Of a stretch of 64,000 nt of DNA, positions 12,904 to 24,293 are shown piece by piece. Source of the stretch: Cokeromyces recurvatus (Eukaryota > Mucoromycota > Mucoromycetes > Mucorales > Mucoraceae); assembly GCF_025118155.1 (NCBI RefSeq), contig NW_026251388.1, positions 682,001-746,000 of the forward strand. The letters are read 5' to 3'. The notes below the pieces were generated by a model. That model worked only from the letters and a program-made list of their open reading frames with translations. It was not told the DNA's origin and did no database searches. The position numbers were made by a program, and so were the translations under genes. How positions within the stretch are numbered: the first letter of the stretch is position 1; every line of letters begins with the position of its first letter.

Positions 12904-13508
12904 TTTATTTTGGTATGTATAAATGATATGTCAAATCCCTTTGTAAAAAAAAAAAAAAAGAAACAAAAAACAAAAAACAAAAAAAAATTTTTTCCTAAAA
13001 AGAAAAAATGTAATAAATTATTTAAAAAATAAAAGAAAAAAAAAGGTATATACAAAAGTACGTATGTACAAAAAATAAAATAAAATAAAATAAAAGAAGA
13101 AATGAAAAAGAAAAAGAATAATAATAAAAAAAAAAAATTAAAAAAAAAAGAATAAAAAAATATACATATAAAAATAAGTTTTTTTTTTGTTTTGATTTGT
13201 TTTTAGTAACAGAATACATCTAAGCCCACACAAAACATAGATAGTTTCTATATTTACAATGTAGAAATATGGTAATTTATGTTTAACAACTTGAGTTCAA
13301 AAAACTCATATTTTTACTTTAAATGGTACATTTGTCTTGAAAGAATGATTATAAAATATCAAGATCAATATTGTTCCTGGGAATAAGGCGCCGAAAAAAA
13401 TATCTTCCAATTTTGGTAAGTTTATTTTTATATACATAAATATTTTATTAAATGTCATACTTTAAATGCAAGTACACCAAACTTAATTTAATCTATTTTC
13501 TCTTTTAG

Positions 13509-13626
13509 ACTAGTTAAAAATGCATCAATAAATGATAGAATGAGAGCAATTGCTACACTTGTAGTAAATTATCCTGATGATTTATATCTAAAACGGAGCT
13601 CTAATAAAAAAAAGAAACGTCTATAA
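13509..13626 (+). pseudogene. Exon-like coding fragment ending in a Lys-rich tail
   Basis: After a clean acceptor (C/T-rich, TTTTAG, 13501-13508) a frame runs LVKNASINDRMRAIATLVV to KRSSNKKKKRL and a stop at 13624-13626. A plausible donor (GGTAAGTTT) lies at 13416, giving a 93-base intron. The sequence before that donor stays open only briefly (DYKISRSILFLGIRRRKKYL), with a stop a few codons further up and no ATG. It therefore looks like the last part of a gene whose 5' end is gone. Not recognised, and chance cannot be excluded. Confidence 0.25.
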
Positions 13627-14116
13627 AAAAAATATTATTTTTATACTGAAACATTTAATATAAACCTGAATTCTGAATTTTATTCAATTATTATAAAAGA
13701 GTTATACAGTAATGAAAAAAAAACACACACACACACACACACATACACACACACTTATTTAATTATCTGTTTTTGTATAAAAGAAATTAAAAAGGAAAGC
13801 CATATTGTGCAATAATAAAAGAGGCTGCATAATAAAAAAAAATCTTTAACAATTATTACTTCTCCTCCTCCTTCTGAAAAAAAGAAGGAAAACTAAAACA
13901 TCAAATGAATAGCAATAATGGCTATAAAAGAAGTCCCAGTAAAGAAAAATTCCTTCTAATTCCCATTGTTCTTTTTGTTTTAAAAATCGAACAATTTTTT
14001 TTTTAAATAAAAAAAGAAGAATAAAAGAAAGAAAGAAAGGAAAGGAAAGAAAAAGAAAAAGAAAAAAGATCTTAGCGTAGAATTAAAAAAAATAATACTA
14101 AAAATACAGTTTTTCT

Positions 14117-14198
14117 TTATTATTCACGAGCTAAGCTAGTAGATGTAGCAAAATTTGTTAAAGAAGAAGGACGTATTAAATTTTGTTTCACGTGTTAA
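14117..14198 (+). pseudogene. Short coding-like fragment, faintly like an M1 aminopeptidase/LTA4 hydrolase tail
   Basis: One frame reads SRAKLVDVAKFVKEEGRIKF and then CFTC with a stop at 14196-14198. The AKFVKEEGRIKF part reminds me of the C-terminal FV..QGRMKFVRP region of leukotriene-A4-hydrolase-like aminopeptidases, but it is only about 12 residues and nothing upstream supports a gene. Recorded as a possible relic; low confidence. Confidence 0.15.
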
Positions 14199-16706
14199 CA
14201 ATCTCTCATTTTGTTATTAATAATACGTAATGGATACGAATTGATATATAAAGTGTATATACACATAACAAAAAGAAGAAGAAGAGTAAAGAGAAAAGGC
14301 TTGTTATTTAATGTACATATATAGTATCCTTTTTTTTTTGGACAAATGTAAACAAGTGTCTTATTGTTTTCTTTTTCTTGTAAAAGGGTATGGATATTGA
14401 CATAATCTGTGTTAAGGGTCTAACTAAGAGGTGTTTTATTTATTCGACAGCAGCAATTATGACCAATTATTTCTTTTGTTTTTCTTCAGTAGTAAATAAA
14501 TGATACAGTAGTATCTTTAGACATATATATGTGTATATAGCATGTATAGAGTTATCATGAACATTACGTTTTAATATATTAATGAGTCTAGTGCAGTGTT
14601 CTTTTTCACAAGTCAAAATAAAGGGTCTACTTTCATTGCCCTATCCGTTTTACTTGTATATATTGTTTATTACTAATATGAACATCATCTATCACTATTT
14701 TAATAGTTTTTTTTTTTCAGTTGTACTTTATAATAGAACATAACATATCATCATAGAATAACTACTTTTGTTCGTATTTTTTGAGTAATAGAAATATTCG
14801 GTATCCTGTGTCACACATTTAATTTTTTTTATTATTTTTATTTTGGCGTATGTATTACGTTTCCCCAACTTTTTTTTTTTTTTCGGAAGTTCAAGTCTAT
14901 TACTTTTAATCAGTAGACGAAACTAGTAATACTGTACAACTATTGTCTATAAAGAAGTTGCTAATCATAATGAAGCAAATAGCTCATCATCATTATAGAC
15001 TGGGCAATATAATACATATTTCTTTCTTAGACTCTGATATACTTATTTATTAGTACTAGTAGGCCTTCAGGCAGATTATAATAACTTGACTTAAATTTAC
15101 TGATTTTACATAATAGAAAAAAGGGGATACACTTTTATTCATTCTGAAACAGTCTATAAGTGATTTATCCTGTTGTATAATAAAGGCTATTATACTTGAC
15201 TCACTGTTTATTCTTCTTTCCCTCTAATATCATTGATTTGCAAGTAATCATCATGACACCATTTATTTTTGTGATAACTGATCTCTATAACACGTTAAAC
15301 AAAACGAAATACAAACGTTATGTATATATTTACATCTGTAGTTTTGAGAGAGGAATACTTGCTAGATAAGTTACCATAATAAACAGAACATAGACAGAGT
15401 ATTATACAACATTTATTTTATACATATTTTATGCACATTATTACTTGTTCGGGATTAGTTAACTTGTACGTTTTCTTTTCAAAAGGGGGTTGACTCCATT
15501 ATGTCATTTATAATATATACTATCTTCGAGTCAAGAATGATTACACTTCTTAACCTTTATCTATCAAAAGATAACACGTATTCTTATTTAAAAAGAATTT
15601 GTACTTCCTAACTAGTAGGAAACCTGAAAAAAAAAAGAATCATTGATTCATAACAGTAAATAAAATTCATTGATTCGTTGAATACGTTAAATAAGCCCGT
15701 ATAAGTAGCTACTATTTAACTTGCTTTTCTAAACATCACATGCAACAGTCGATAAGATAATATCCTATTTACTACTACTGTCTCCAGATGCATTGTTGTT
15801 GGCTTTCAAGGAAAAAAAAATATATACATATTAGAAACAATTGAAGATCCCTTATCCTTTTAATTAAAGCTTCCCACACGTGAACAACAACAACGATGAC
15901 GACTCCTATTTTAATTTTCTTGTTTAATTACCTGTTTCACCATGATCTTCATACCTTAGGCAAAGTCTCCTTTAATTAACTCCTTTTTCTCTCCTTCTCA
16001 TCGCCAATAATATAATCAATGATGTTTTTCTTTAATTTTTTTTTTAAAAAAAAAAAAGAAAAAAAAGAAAAAATAGTCATTAGGTTTACTTTCTGCTTTC
16101 AGCGGGACAAGAAGTCTGATATATCCTTGTATCCAATAAGATTTCATATTATTTTTAAATAATAAAAAAAAAATATGAATGAAAGGCGGTTATTCAATCA
16201 TCAGCGTGACTGTAAGCTAAACAGTATATGTTCATGATTGGCTATAAGCAATAATATTATGTATCAAGGACGAATAATATGCTCTTATTACCGGCATCCC
16301 TCACGTTATTTTTTTCTTAATTTTACACACCCGCTATTTTTTCTATCACAACTCACACATGCACACGCACACACTTTTTTTTACTCTCTCTCTCTCACTT
16401 ACAACAATTTTTAAAGGTAAAGTATTGTATGATGAATAAGTCTATTACACTCTAGAGGCTACCACACTATACACATTTACATATACATCTATTTTTTTTT
16501 ATTTTATTTTTTTTTGATTTTTTTATTTTTTTCTTCTTTCTTTTCACTCATTTTTCCAAAGTATTCTACATATATTGTTCATACATCCATTTTTTTTTTT
16601 TTTTTTTTACTCATCTTCATCTTGTGCCATCTTGTTTATACATATGTTTTTTTTAAAAAAAAAAAAAAAAAAATTTAAAAAAAGCCCTGTGTAAACACGA
16701 CTTTTA

Positions 16707-16737
<31 letters not shown>

Positions 16738-16831
16738 CATAATAATAGATAGTGTAAAACAGTTTACTAATTCAAAATCCGATTTTATTTTATTTTTTTT
16801 CAATTATTATTTTATTTTGCTTTAAAAGTAG

Positions 16832-17257
16832 ATGCCTAAAGAAACTCAAAAGGATACTAAGCGTGCTACTGATAAAGGCGAAGATAAGAAGAGACGTAGT
16901 AAGAAGGATCCTTCTGCCCCTAAGCGTGGTTTATCTGCATACATGTTCTTTTCTCAAGAAAATCGTGCCAAGGTTAAGGAGGAAAATCCCACTGCCACTT
17001 TCGGTAAGTTTCTTCATTTTTTTTTCTTTTATTATTCTTACTAATAACTGGTCTTATTTCTTTAAGGTCAACTTGGTAAGCTTCTTGGTGAAAAATGGAA
17101 GGCTATGAGTGATGAAGAAAAGAAGGTAAGCTTTATATTAAAGATGGAAAAAAAAATGTATTTCTTATGCTTTCTTCTTTTTTTTTTTTAGCCTTATATT
17201 GAAAAAGCTGAAAAAGACAAGGAACGTTATGAAAAAGAAAAGGCTTCTCAAAAATAA
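16832..17257 (+). CDS. NHP6: HMG-box protein, NHP6/HMGB-like (98 aa)
   Basis: Three exons: 16832-17003, 17067-17125 and 17192-17257. Splices give [20 protein letters not shown] and [18 protein letters not shown]. It has a single HMG box ([42 protein letters not shown]) behind a basic Lys-rich N-terminal tail. That is the arrangement and length of fungal Nhp6, an abundant non-sequence-specific DNA-bending chromatin protein that assists FACT and promoters. Convergent with RRG9, whose stop lies only 165 bases away. Confidence 0.93.
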
Positions 17258-17422
17258 AATACATATATATCGATTTCTCTTTCTTTCTTTTTTTTCTTTC
17301 TTTTTTTTTTATATCCTTTCTATTAAAGAAAATGCTAATAAAAAAAAATAAAATTTCTGATTATAATGAAACATGATTATTTCTCCCTTTTTCTTAAATA
17401 ATTTTCATTGGTGCACAATCAT

Positions 17423-17838
17423 TTATTCTTTTTTGTTACTACTAGTAGTAGTCTTTTTAAAATTTTCCATGCGTTCACCCATGGCTTTATATCTATTTCT
17501 TTCTTGACGTTCAGCTACAACTTGTGTTGGATTGTATCTTGATTTTAAAATACGTTTTACAGCCTCAAAAGATAATTTAAACTCTGTAGATATTTGTTTA
17601 ACAGTATAGATTTCAGGTTGCTATAAATCTGATCAGTCCATCTTTTTCTTTTTGATCATTATTTTTTTTTTTATTTTTTATTTTTGGCTCTTACAAATCT
17701 CGCTAATGAACGAATCTTTTCCATTGTTTCTCTAGATACTCTTTTCTTTGGCAACCATGGTTCTTTAGAGGCAGTTGTAAATAATCGAATTGAGTTGAGA
17801 TTATAACAAGACTTGCTGATAAAGAGTTTATTAAGCAT
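17423..17838 (-). CDS. RRG9: Rrg9/neugrin-family mitochondrial protein (113 aa)
   Basis: Two exons: 17838-17695 and 17620-17423, phase-0 intron of 74 bases. The N-terminus (MLNKLFISKSCYNLNSIRLF) has a mitochondrial-targeting look: basic, hydroxylated, no acid. The conserved core is PWLPKKRVSRETMEKIRSL, then QPEIYTVKQISTEFKLS, FEAVKRILKSRYNP and AERQERNR, matching the neugrin/Rrg9 helical domain that resembles a helix-turn-helix. In yeast Rrg9 is needed for respiratory growth and mitochondrial genome maintenance; neugrin acts with mitochondrial rRNA. No single frame spans the gene, so it is easy to miss. Confidence 0.85.
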
Positions 17839-18034
17839 GTATTTATTTACAGTTGTTATGAGGGGTATTATTATTATTGTATATAAAGAGAAGAAGAAAG
17901 AGAAGATTTGTAGCGGTTATTTAATAACTTGTGCAGCAGTTTTTTATTATTATTTCCACTAGTAATAATTCCGCACGCAATTTTAGTTTAATTGTTGAAC
18001 TATAGTCAGTATAAAGAACTTTCACATAGTAGAG

Positions 18035-18083
<49 letters not shown>

Positions 18084-18606
18084 AATTGTTAATGACAAAA
18101 AGGGATTTGAAGGAATTGTTTACTTAAAAAGTGCAGTACCTATTTAAAATGGATATCTTTTTTTTTCTTTACTAATAATGGATGCATTATTTACTTTTTT
18201 CTATTAAACTTATTCACTTAAGAAGCACTTGTTAGCTTGGACACCATGCTTATATGTGTGTTTACATCATATCTGTTGAAGTTACAAAAAAAAAAAAAAA
18301 CAAATGATATATTTATTTGTATTGAACTATTTTTCATGTTTTATCTATTCCTTTTACTTTTTTTTGCCATACAGAATTGTTTATTATATGAGCTTATTTG
18401 TGTAGTGTAAAAGAAAGTAATTGATCTATAGTATAGGCTTTTTTTTTTCTTTTTCTTTTAAAACTTGTCTCCTGAGGCGGTTCTTTAATTGTGTTGATCC
18501 TTTTTTTTTTTTTTGATTTTTTCCCCTCGACTTGTCCTTTTCTTTTCTTTCCTTGATATATTCATTTATTGTACTAGTTTAAAAAGGAATTTTATTTTTT
18601 TTGTAT
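17839..18606. repeat. Intergenic region with 45-base poly-A tract
   Basis: Divergent upstream region of RRG9 (-) and CNNM (+). An uninterrupted A run covers about 18038-18082. C/T-rich DNA lies just before the CNNM start. No gene seen. Confidence 0.7.
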
Positions 18607-20354
18607 ATGATAATAAAAAGAAACATTTTAATATTTATTACTTCTATTTCAATTAAAACTATTTTTGGTCTGCCTTTATCAACAATCATAAATGAAATAG
18701 ATAATGGTAGTTCATCTACACTTATTGATTACAAGTCTCCAGAATTTTATGAAAGGTTATTTTTTATCGGACTCTTGGTATTATTAGGCGGTGTATTTGC
18801 AGGTAGTCTACAAATACACACATACATAATAGAATAACGCAATAATGTATTTTATCATTAGGACTTACAATCGGATTAATGGGATTAGACCAAACTAATC
18901 TTTATGTGTTAATAGAATCAGGTACACCGTTAGAAAGAGCAAATGCTAAAAAAGTATTGGCTCTTTTAGATAAGGGTAAACATTGGGTTTTAGTAACATT
19001 ACTATTATCAAACGTGATTGCAAATGAAACATTACCTATCATTCTTGATGGTATCTTATCTGGTGGTTGGCAAGCTGTTGTGTTATCAACTGTTCTAATT
19101 GTTATATTTGGAGAGTAAATATGTATATAAATATATGATATATATGATATGTATAATAACATTTTTTTTTAATATGTTAGAATTATACCTCAATGTATGT
19201 ATTAGATAAGAAACAGAAATATAAATTACAATCTTTTTTTTTTTTTTTTCTTTTTATGTATAGCCATTTGTGTTCGACATGGTTTAACAATTGGTGCAAA
19301 GACAGCTTGGTATGTATTGTACATAGATATGATAGATGTAACAATGATAAATACAAATGTACGACTCATAGAATAAATATGCTTTTAGGATTGTGCTTCT
19401 ATTAATGTATGTTATGTATCCCATTGCTTATCCTATTGCACTCATCTTAGACTTCTTTCTCGGTGAATCTCATGGTACAGTTTATAAAAAGGCAGGACTA
19501 AAGACACTTGTTTCTTTACATCAAGCAAATCATGCGTCTGATGTGGATGCTCTAACTTCTGATGAAGTCACTATTATAGGTGCTGTACTAGACTTGAAAT
19601 CAAAGCCTGTATCAATGATTATGACACCTATGAATGATGTGTTCACTCTTTCGACAAAAGATATTCTAAATGAAACATTAGTGAACAAGGTAAGTAACTC
19701 CCATTACAGTGAATTTATTAAATGAAATCATTGATATATATATATATTTGTGTAGATCTTAACTGCAGGTTATTCTCGTATTCCTATTCATACAGTAGAA
19801 GATAAAGAAGATTTTATAGGAATGCTTTTGACAAAACGGTTAATTACTTATGATCCAGAAGATGCTTTGCCAATAAAACAGTTTCCTTTGAATTCTTTAC
19901 CAGAGACAAATCCTGATACAAGTTGTCTAGATATCCTTAACTTTTTTCAAGAAGGCAAAAGTAAATAACAAATATATACATATATATATTATATATTAAA
20001 ACTTTATATGTATGTATTAGGCCATATGGCAATTGTTTCTAAAAATAATATGGATGGGTCTAATAGCGCTTTAGGTGTAATTACTCTGGAAGATGTAATC
20101 GAAGAACTTATTGGAGAGGTAAGTTTGTCTGTCTGTCTATCTATCTATGTATACATATTATTTGTATTACATAATCGTACTGTTGCTAATAACATTTTCA
20201 TTAAAATAGGAAATTATAGACGAAACTGACGTATATGTAGATGGTAAAATAGATGAGTAAATACGTTTATTCAAACACTCAACTTTATTTTATAGTACGA
20301 AATAAAATACGTGTTGTCCGTCGACACATGGTAAATAAACGCAACACACACTTA

Positions 20355-20390
<36 letters not shown>

Positions 20391-20450
20391 AAAAGAAGAC
20401 ACATGAATAAAGATACTGAGGAAAAAATGACAATATATGGAACTGTTTAA
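18607..20450 (+). CDS. MAM3: CNNM/Mam3-family membrane protein with CBS pair (433 aa)
   Basis: Nine exons: 18607-18802, 18862-19114, 19181-19194, 19264-19309, 19389-19689, 19756-19960, 20021-20118, 20210-20243 and 20296-20450. The third is a 14-base micro-exon that restores GEIIPQSICVRHGL. First ATG is 18607. An N-terminal hydrophobic segment is followed by the DUF21 membrane domain ([46 protein letters not shown]), then a tandem CBS region ([56 protein letters not shown]). CNNM proteins are implicated in Mg2+ and other divalent-cation balance. In yeast Mam3 is vacuolar. The C-terminal tail is basic with an Ala run. Convergent with RPS27. Confidence 0.92.
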
Positions 20451-20704
20451 TTTTTTTTTTTATATATCACTAACTACTACTAAAGCATTTCCTTCTCCCC
20501 TCCCAAATTATACATGTGTGTATACAACTATTATAAATGCTTGTTTTTTTTTCTTTTTTTTTTAAAAAAAAAAGAAAGATTTAATAACCTAAATACAATA
20601 TAAATGTACATTTGTATATGGACAGTTAATCACTTGAATTTGTAATGTTTATTGTTCAATTTTTGAGGTTTTTTTTTTGTTCCATGCACACAGGTGGAAT
20701 GAAT

Positions 20705-20900
20705 CTAATTGGCCTTTCTACGGAAAGAACAACCTTCGGTCAAACGAGCACGACCACCGGTGGGTTGACAGAGGACAGTACCACAAGAAGAACACAAAAC
20801 AACAGTTTGAGCATGGCTGAAAACAGTGCTAATGTTCAAACAACCTAAATAAAGAATATTGTGTTAAACAAAAAAAAGCACCATTATGAAATGCATTTAG

Positions 20901-20931
<31 letters not shown>

Positions 20932-21291
20932 ACGTACCAGGACACTTGACATCCATGAAGTAAGAGTTGGGAGATTGTACCAAGCGCTTGAGCTTGTGAG
21001 AACGCTTCTCGTGTTCAACAGAGGGGTTCAAGAGATCAACAGCCAACTAAGAAAAAAAAAAAAAGATTAAAATTGACTTTAATGCTTCCATTTCTAAATG
21101 TCATGTTGTTCCTCGATTTTATCTCTTCCAGTCCATCTTTTTTAATATGATCCATCGTATATAAATATATATCGATATATATATATAACGATCCATCTAT
21201 TTATAATATCGTCTTTTCTTTTCTCTCTCTCTCTTTTTTTTTTTTTCCTTTATAATATACATTTATGTAGGTTGATGATACTTACAGTCAT
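20705..21291 (-). CDS. RPS27: Ribosomal protein S27 (eS27), 84 aa
   Basis: Three exons: 21291-21286 (only ATG ACT), 21046-20938 and 20844-20705. The first coding exon is six bases, so the start is invisible to simple frame scans. The frame gives [39 protein letters not shown], then [20 protein letters not shown] and [10 protein letters not shown]. It contains the C-x2-C...C-x2-C zinc finger of eS27. A structural protein of the 40S subunit. A very short first coding exon followed by a large intron (239 bases) is common in ribosomal protein genes. Codon use is noticeably richer in C-ending codons than neighbours, as expected for high expression. Confidence 0.96.
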
Positions 21292-21538
21292 TGTTCAATA
21301 AGTGATCCTACGCAAAAAGAAGGAAGGATATTCAAATAGGAGCCTACTTCGAATCATTAACCCAATCCAAAACATGGAGTACAGCTGCCAAAAAACGATT
21401 TTTTTTCCTGTTCGGAGGAAAACGATTATATATATGTCCGGCTCGGATTTTTTTTTTTTTTTTTTTTTTTTGTATTCGTTATAAAAATTAAAATTTATAA
21501 AGCAGCCTATAGGCACATAATATCTTTATTATATTGGA

Positions 21539-21554
21539 TTGCCCAGGTCAGTTC
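21539..21554. repeat. Left terminal inverted repeat of the Fanzor element
   Basis: Pairs with 24290-24305 in inverted orientation with two mismatches (A/T after GCCC, and T/A before the final TC). Confidence 0.5.
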
Positions 21555-21695
21555 AAATTATGTGAAAAAAAAAAAAAGTATCTAAAAATCACTCTTATGG
21601 GACAAGAGATAAAAAAGGTAAAGGAAAGGAAAAAGAGAAGGTGAGAAAGAAAGGAGAGAATATTGCTAACAAGTTTAAAGAGACAACCAGTTGAG

Positions 21696-21965
21696 TCATT
21701 TCCTGCCTGGATCAAGAAGTGGAGGAGGTAGTTTATCGTGCATTAAGTAATCCATTTCCTGTAGAATGGTACACATAACTGGCCAGCGATAGAGCCAGGC
21801 AGAAACATCCTGAGAATTTCGGTACTTATGCTGAGGGAGATGATTTAAAAGAAAGGAAAGGAAAGGAAAGGGGATCTGTATTTGATCGTGGCAAGAATAA
21901 ACGGGTGTGCATGTACAAGCATTCAGTGGCGTGTGACCGACTAAAAGTGTACATGAGGATGACAT
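21696..21965 (-). pseudogene. Antisense open frame in the left part of the element, unrecognised
   Basis: An 89-codon frame opposite to the Fanzor gene. Its C-terminal part (WLYRWPVMCTILQEMDYL, then LLDPGRK) has balanced, protein-like composition, unlike the A/T-run frames elsewhere. The upstream part includes a stretch encoded by GAAAG repeats, suggesting decay. It may be a remnant of a second gene in the element, or chance. No family assigned. Confidence 0.2.
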
Positions 21966-21984
21966 GGACAGGCTTTAGGTAATC

Positions 21985-23544
21985 CTCCGGGTAACCAAGT
22001 TTCTATATATTACGTGGAAAATTTCGAAAATATAGTTTCAAATTATTTTATATACATGCTCCGTGGTGCATTTTCTGTAAGTAAAAAAAAAATATGTGGT
22101 TATTTTTACTACAATGACTAAAACTAACTTTTAATAGGATATGAGAATGCCTTTGATCAAGTCTATCGTATATGACCATGTTTTAAATGTCTTGTTTTCT
22201 TCTGTACCAGTACATATAACGGCTGGCAATATCTCAAGTTCTTTAGACGAACAGACACAAAAGAGAGTTCGTACTTTTTTTGAACCCCCTGATGTTGGAG
22301 ATCAGAAACAGGCTGCCTTCACTTCCTGTGACAAAAGAAACGTTGAATAGCGCTCCATTCAACATTATGCCAACTTTAAGGTATATTCTCGAAAAATATA
22401 AATCAGTAATTGCTGAAAATCAGCAGCAAGCATCTTCAGCACAGTCACCAATAGTTCAATATCAACAGCCTGTTTTACAAGAACCAGAGTCGTCAAATCA
22501 GCCACGAAGAAGACCCAAAAAGAAAAAAGAATTCAAAAAAGAACAAAGACTCAAAGAAAAAGACAGAAGCAATCATACACAGTTTCAGCCACCTAGAACA
22601 TTTAGCTTGTTCTCTAATCCTAGTTTGAAATGGCGCTTTATAAAGATAGATAGTCAAAACCTGGTTGGTATATTTAACAAAAGAATTTCATCAACACAGC
22701 CTGAAGAAACGCTTTTTAATTATACCCAAAGAGCTTTCTTTGAATGTTTTGATTTTAAAAAGTTAAAAGTCAACAGGTAAGTTTATAACGGGTTATAATT
22801 GATATATGTGTATTAATTTTTGTCTCAAATAGTCTCCAAGGGTTGCAGAGCTTACCAGAGCAGAAAGGGAAGATGTTTCTCAATAGTCTGTATACAGATG
22901 GCTATACCTGTAGATTATCTTTCTGTCGCAAAAATTATCTTGGCTCAATTACGGATAAGGTTTCGCTTAAGTTGCATGACTTTACAAACGAAGAGGTTAA
23001 TCATCATTTTCGCCCTTGCACTGTTGATCTCCAACAGAAAGGATGTATTTACTTCATACCATGGTGTTAATGACATAAGGCGCTTATCATCAGCTGAATA
23101 TTACGATATGAATGGTAATATTAAACGCCAAAAACAAGAACAAGAGCGCAAGAGAAGATTGAATATTGAGCAAATTGAAACTAGTATACCTTCTCCAAAA
23201 ACTGCAAGTCTGGAACGTTACAGTGTATACATATCATACATGTTACAGAGTTTTGATACACTGTCAAGTTTTTATAGTTTCCACACTGCGAGACTAAGAT
23301 GGTGTAATTACTTTAGGTCTCAGCGAGCAATAGAAAATGCTGTCAATATTTTGATCAATGGATCAAAAAAATATAATAAAAATAGAAGAAAGAACACAAG
23401 AAGGAATAGACGGAAGAGAAAAAAGACTTCGATTAGATACTAAAGCAGTCAATCCGATTCCCATCATACAAAAATTGGGAAGAAAAAATTAAGGTACAAC
23501 ACACATTCTTTTTATTTTACTTCTGAAGCATTAACCATTTTTAT

Positions 23545-23605
<61 letters not shown>

Positions 23606-24101
23606 AAAGAAACTATAAAGAGAAATTTGAGGAAGGTGACCGCAAAAAAATGCCTATGGTTGTATTTGGCGATGGTTTGAAAAAACAAGTCTCAAGTGGA
23701 ATTCAAAGGTTTAAGACATGGTGTTGTTGAAAAAATATACTGACAGTTAAAGTTGAGAGAAAAGCTCGGTGAGCTATTACTTCTGGATATTGATGAATAT
23801 AACACATCAAAGGTAAAACACAAATGCATTCATATTACATGAGCAAGACTAACTTCTTTTATAGACTTGCAACAGTTGCTTACAAAAATCGGTTGAAAAT
23901 TTCAAGCATGGCGAACGTAAAATCCATCAAGTATTAATATGCAAAAATTGTAATATCTATTGGAACCACGACGTCCTGGCTAGCAAAAGTATGTTCACCA
24001 TTACTCAATCTATTTGGAATGGGAACGATCATCCTACTGTCTTTCAACGACAAAGCGCCACCTCAAATGTGGTTGCTGCACCTTTACCGGTGACAGCCTA
24101 A
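21985..24101 (+). pseudogene. Fanzor (eukaryotic TnpB-like RNA-guided nuclease) pseudogene
   Basis: Coding pieces, in order: about 21985-22076, 22138-22779, 22831 to about 23490, 23608-23812 and 23865-24101, separated by GT-AG introns. Hallmarks: RuvC-I aspartate at GAT 23026-23028 (TVD, then RKDVFTSYHG in the next frame), the MPMVVFGDG strand at 23650-23676, LLLLDIDEYNTSK at 23773-23812, CNSC after the last intron, ICKNC, then WNHDVLASKSM carrying the RuvC-III aspartate (GAC 23970-23972). The DEYNTSK-C-x2-C...C-x2-C-x5-HD order is diagnostic of TnpB/Fanzor. Lesions: frame change in the seven-T run 22275-22281, one extra base at 23029-23030 just after the catalytic D, one extra A in 23680-23685, and an in-frame TGA at 23741-23743. 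A further shift is likely near 23400-23440. Family members bind an omega-RNA made from the 3' end. This copy should be dead if the lesions are real. Confidence 0.8.
23546..23604 (+). repeat. 59-base poly-T tract inside a Fanzor intron
   Basis: An uninterrupted T run between the predicted donor (GTACAAC, near 23493) and acceptor (GAAAG at 23603-23607). Its length is prone to sequencing error. Confidence 0.8.
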
Positions 24102-24293
24102 AGATACCTACCTACAGGTAAGAAGTCTTTACGAAAAAAAAATAGCATTTTTTTTTTTCTAACGTTCTGTCTCCATTTAATTTCTCCTTTGTCCCATTTT
24201 TGCATCTGTATCTGAATTTTCTTTTTTATTCATCCAAAAAAGGTAAACAACTATTAAAAAAGGGGTTTTCCTTCCTTTTTTTCCATAGCGATC

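Larger units (their letters stand above)
12904..16831. other. Gene-poor 3.9-kb spacer
   Basis: Upstream region of the leftward chitin synthase and the rightward HMG gene. Very AT-rich with A/T tracts, T(n)A(n) palindromes near 16036-16057 and 16647-16673, and a CA repeat at about 13723-13753. Two short coding-like scraps (13509-13626 and about 14117-14198) are listed separately. I see no complete gene, tRNA or snRNA. Confidence 0.6.

Noticed and set aside
12552..12926. Antisense frames opposite the chitin synthase N-terminus
   Set aside because: They mirror the low-complexity Pro/Gln/Gly coding of the real gene and have no domain or leader.
16863..17108. Second frame over the HMG gene
   Set aside because: Out-of-frame shadow; the NHP6 exons explain the DNA.
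22820..23443. A 207-codon frame as an independent gene
   Set aside because: It is a mix: its second half is Fanzor coding sequence in the shifted frame, its first half is out of frame with the conserved motifs.
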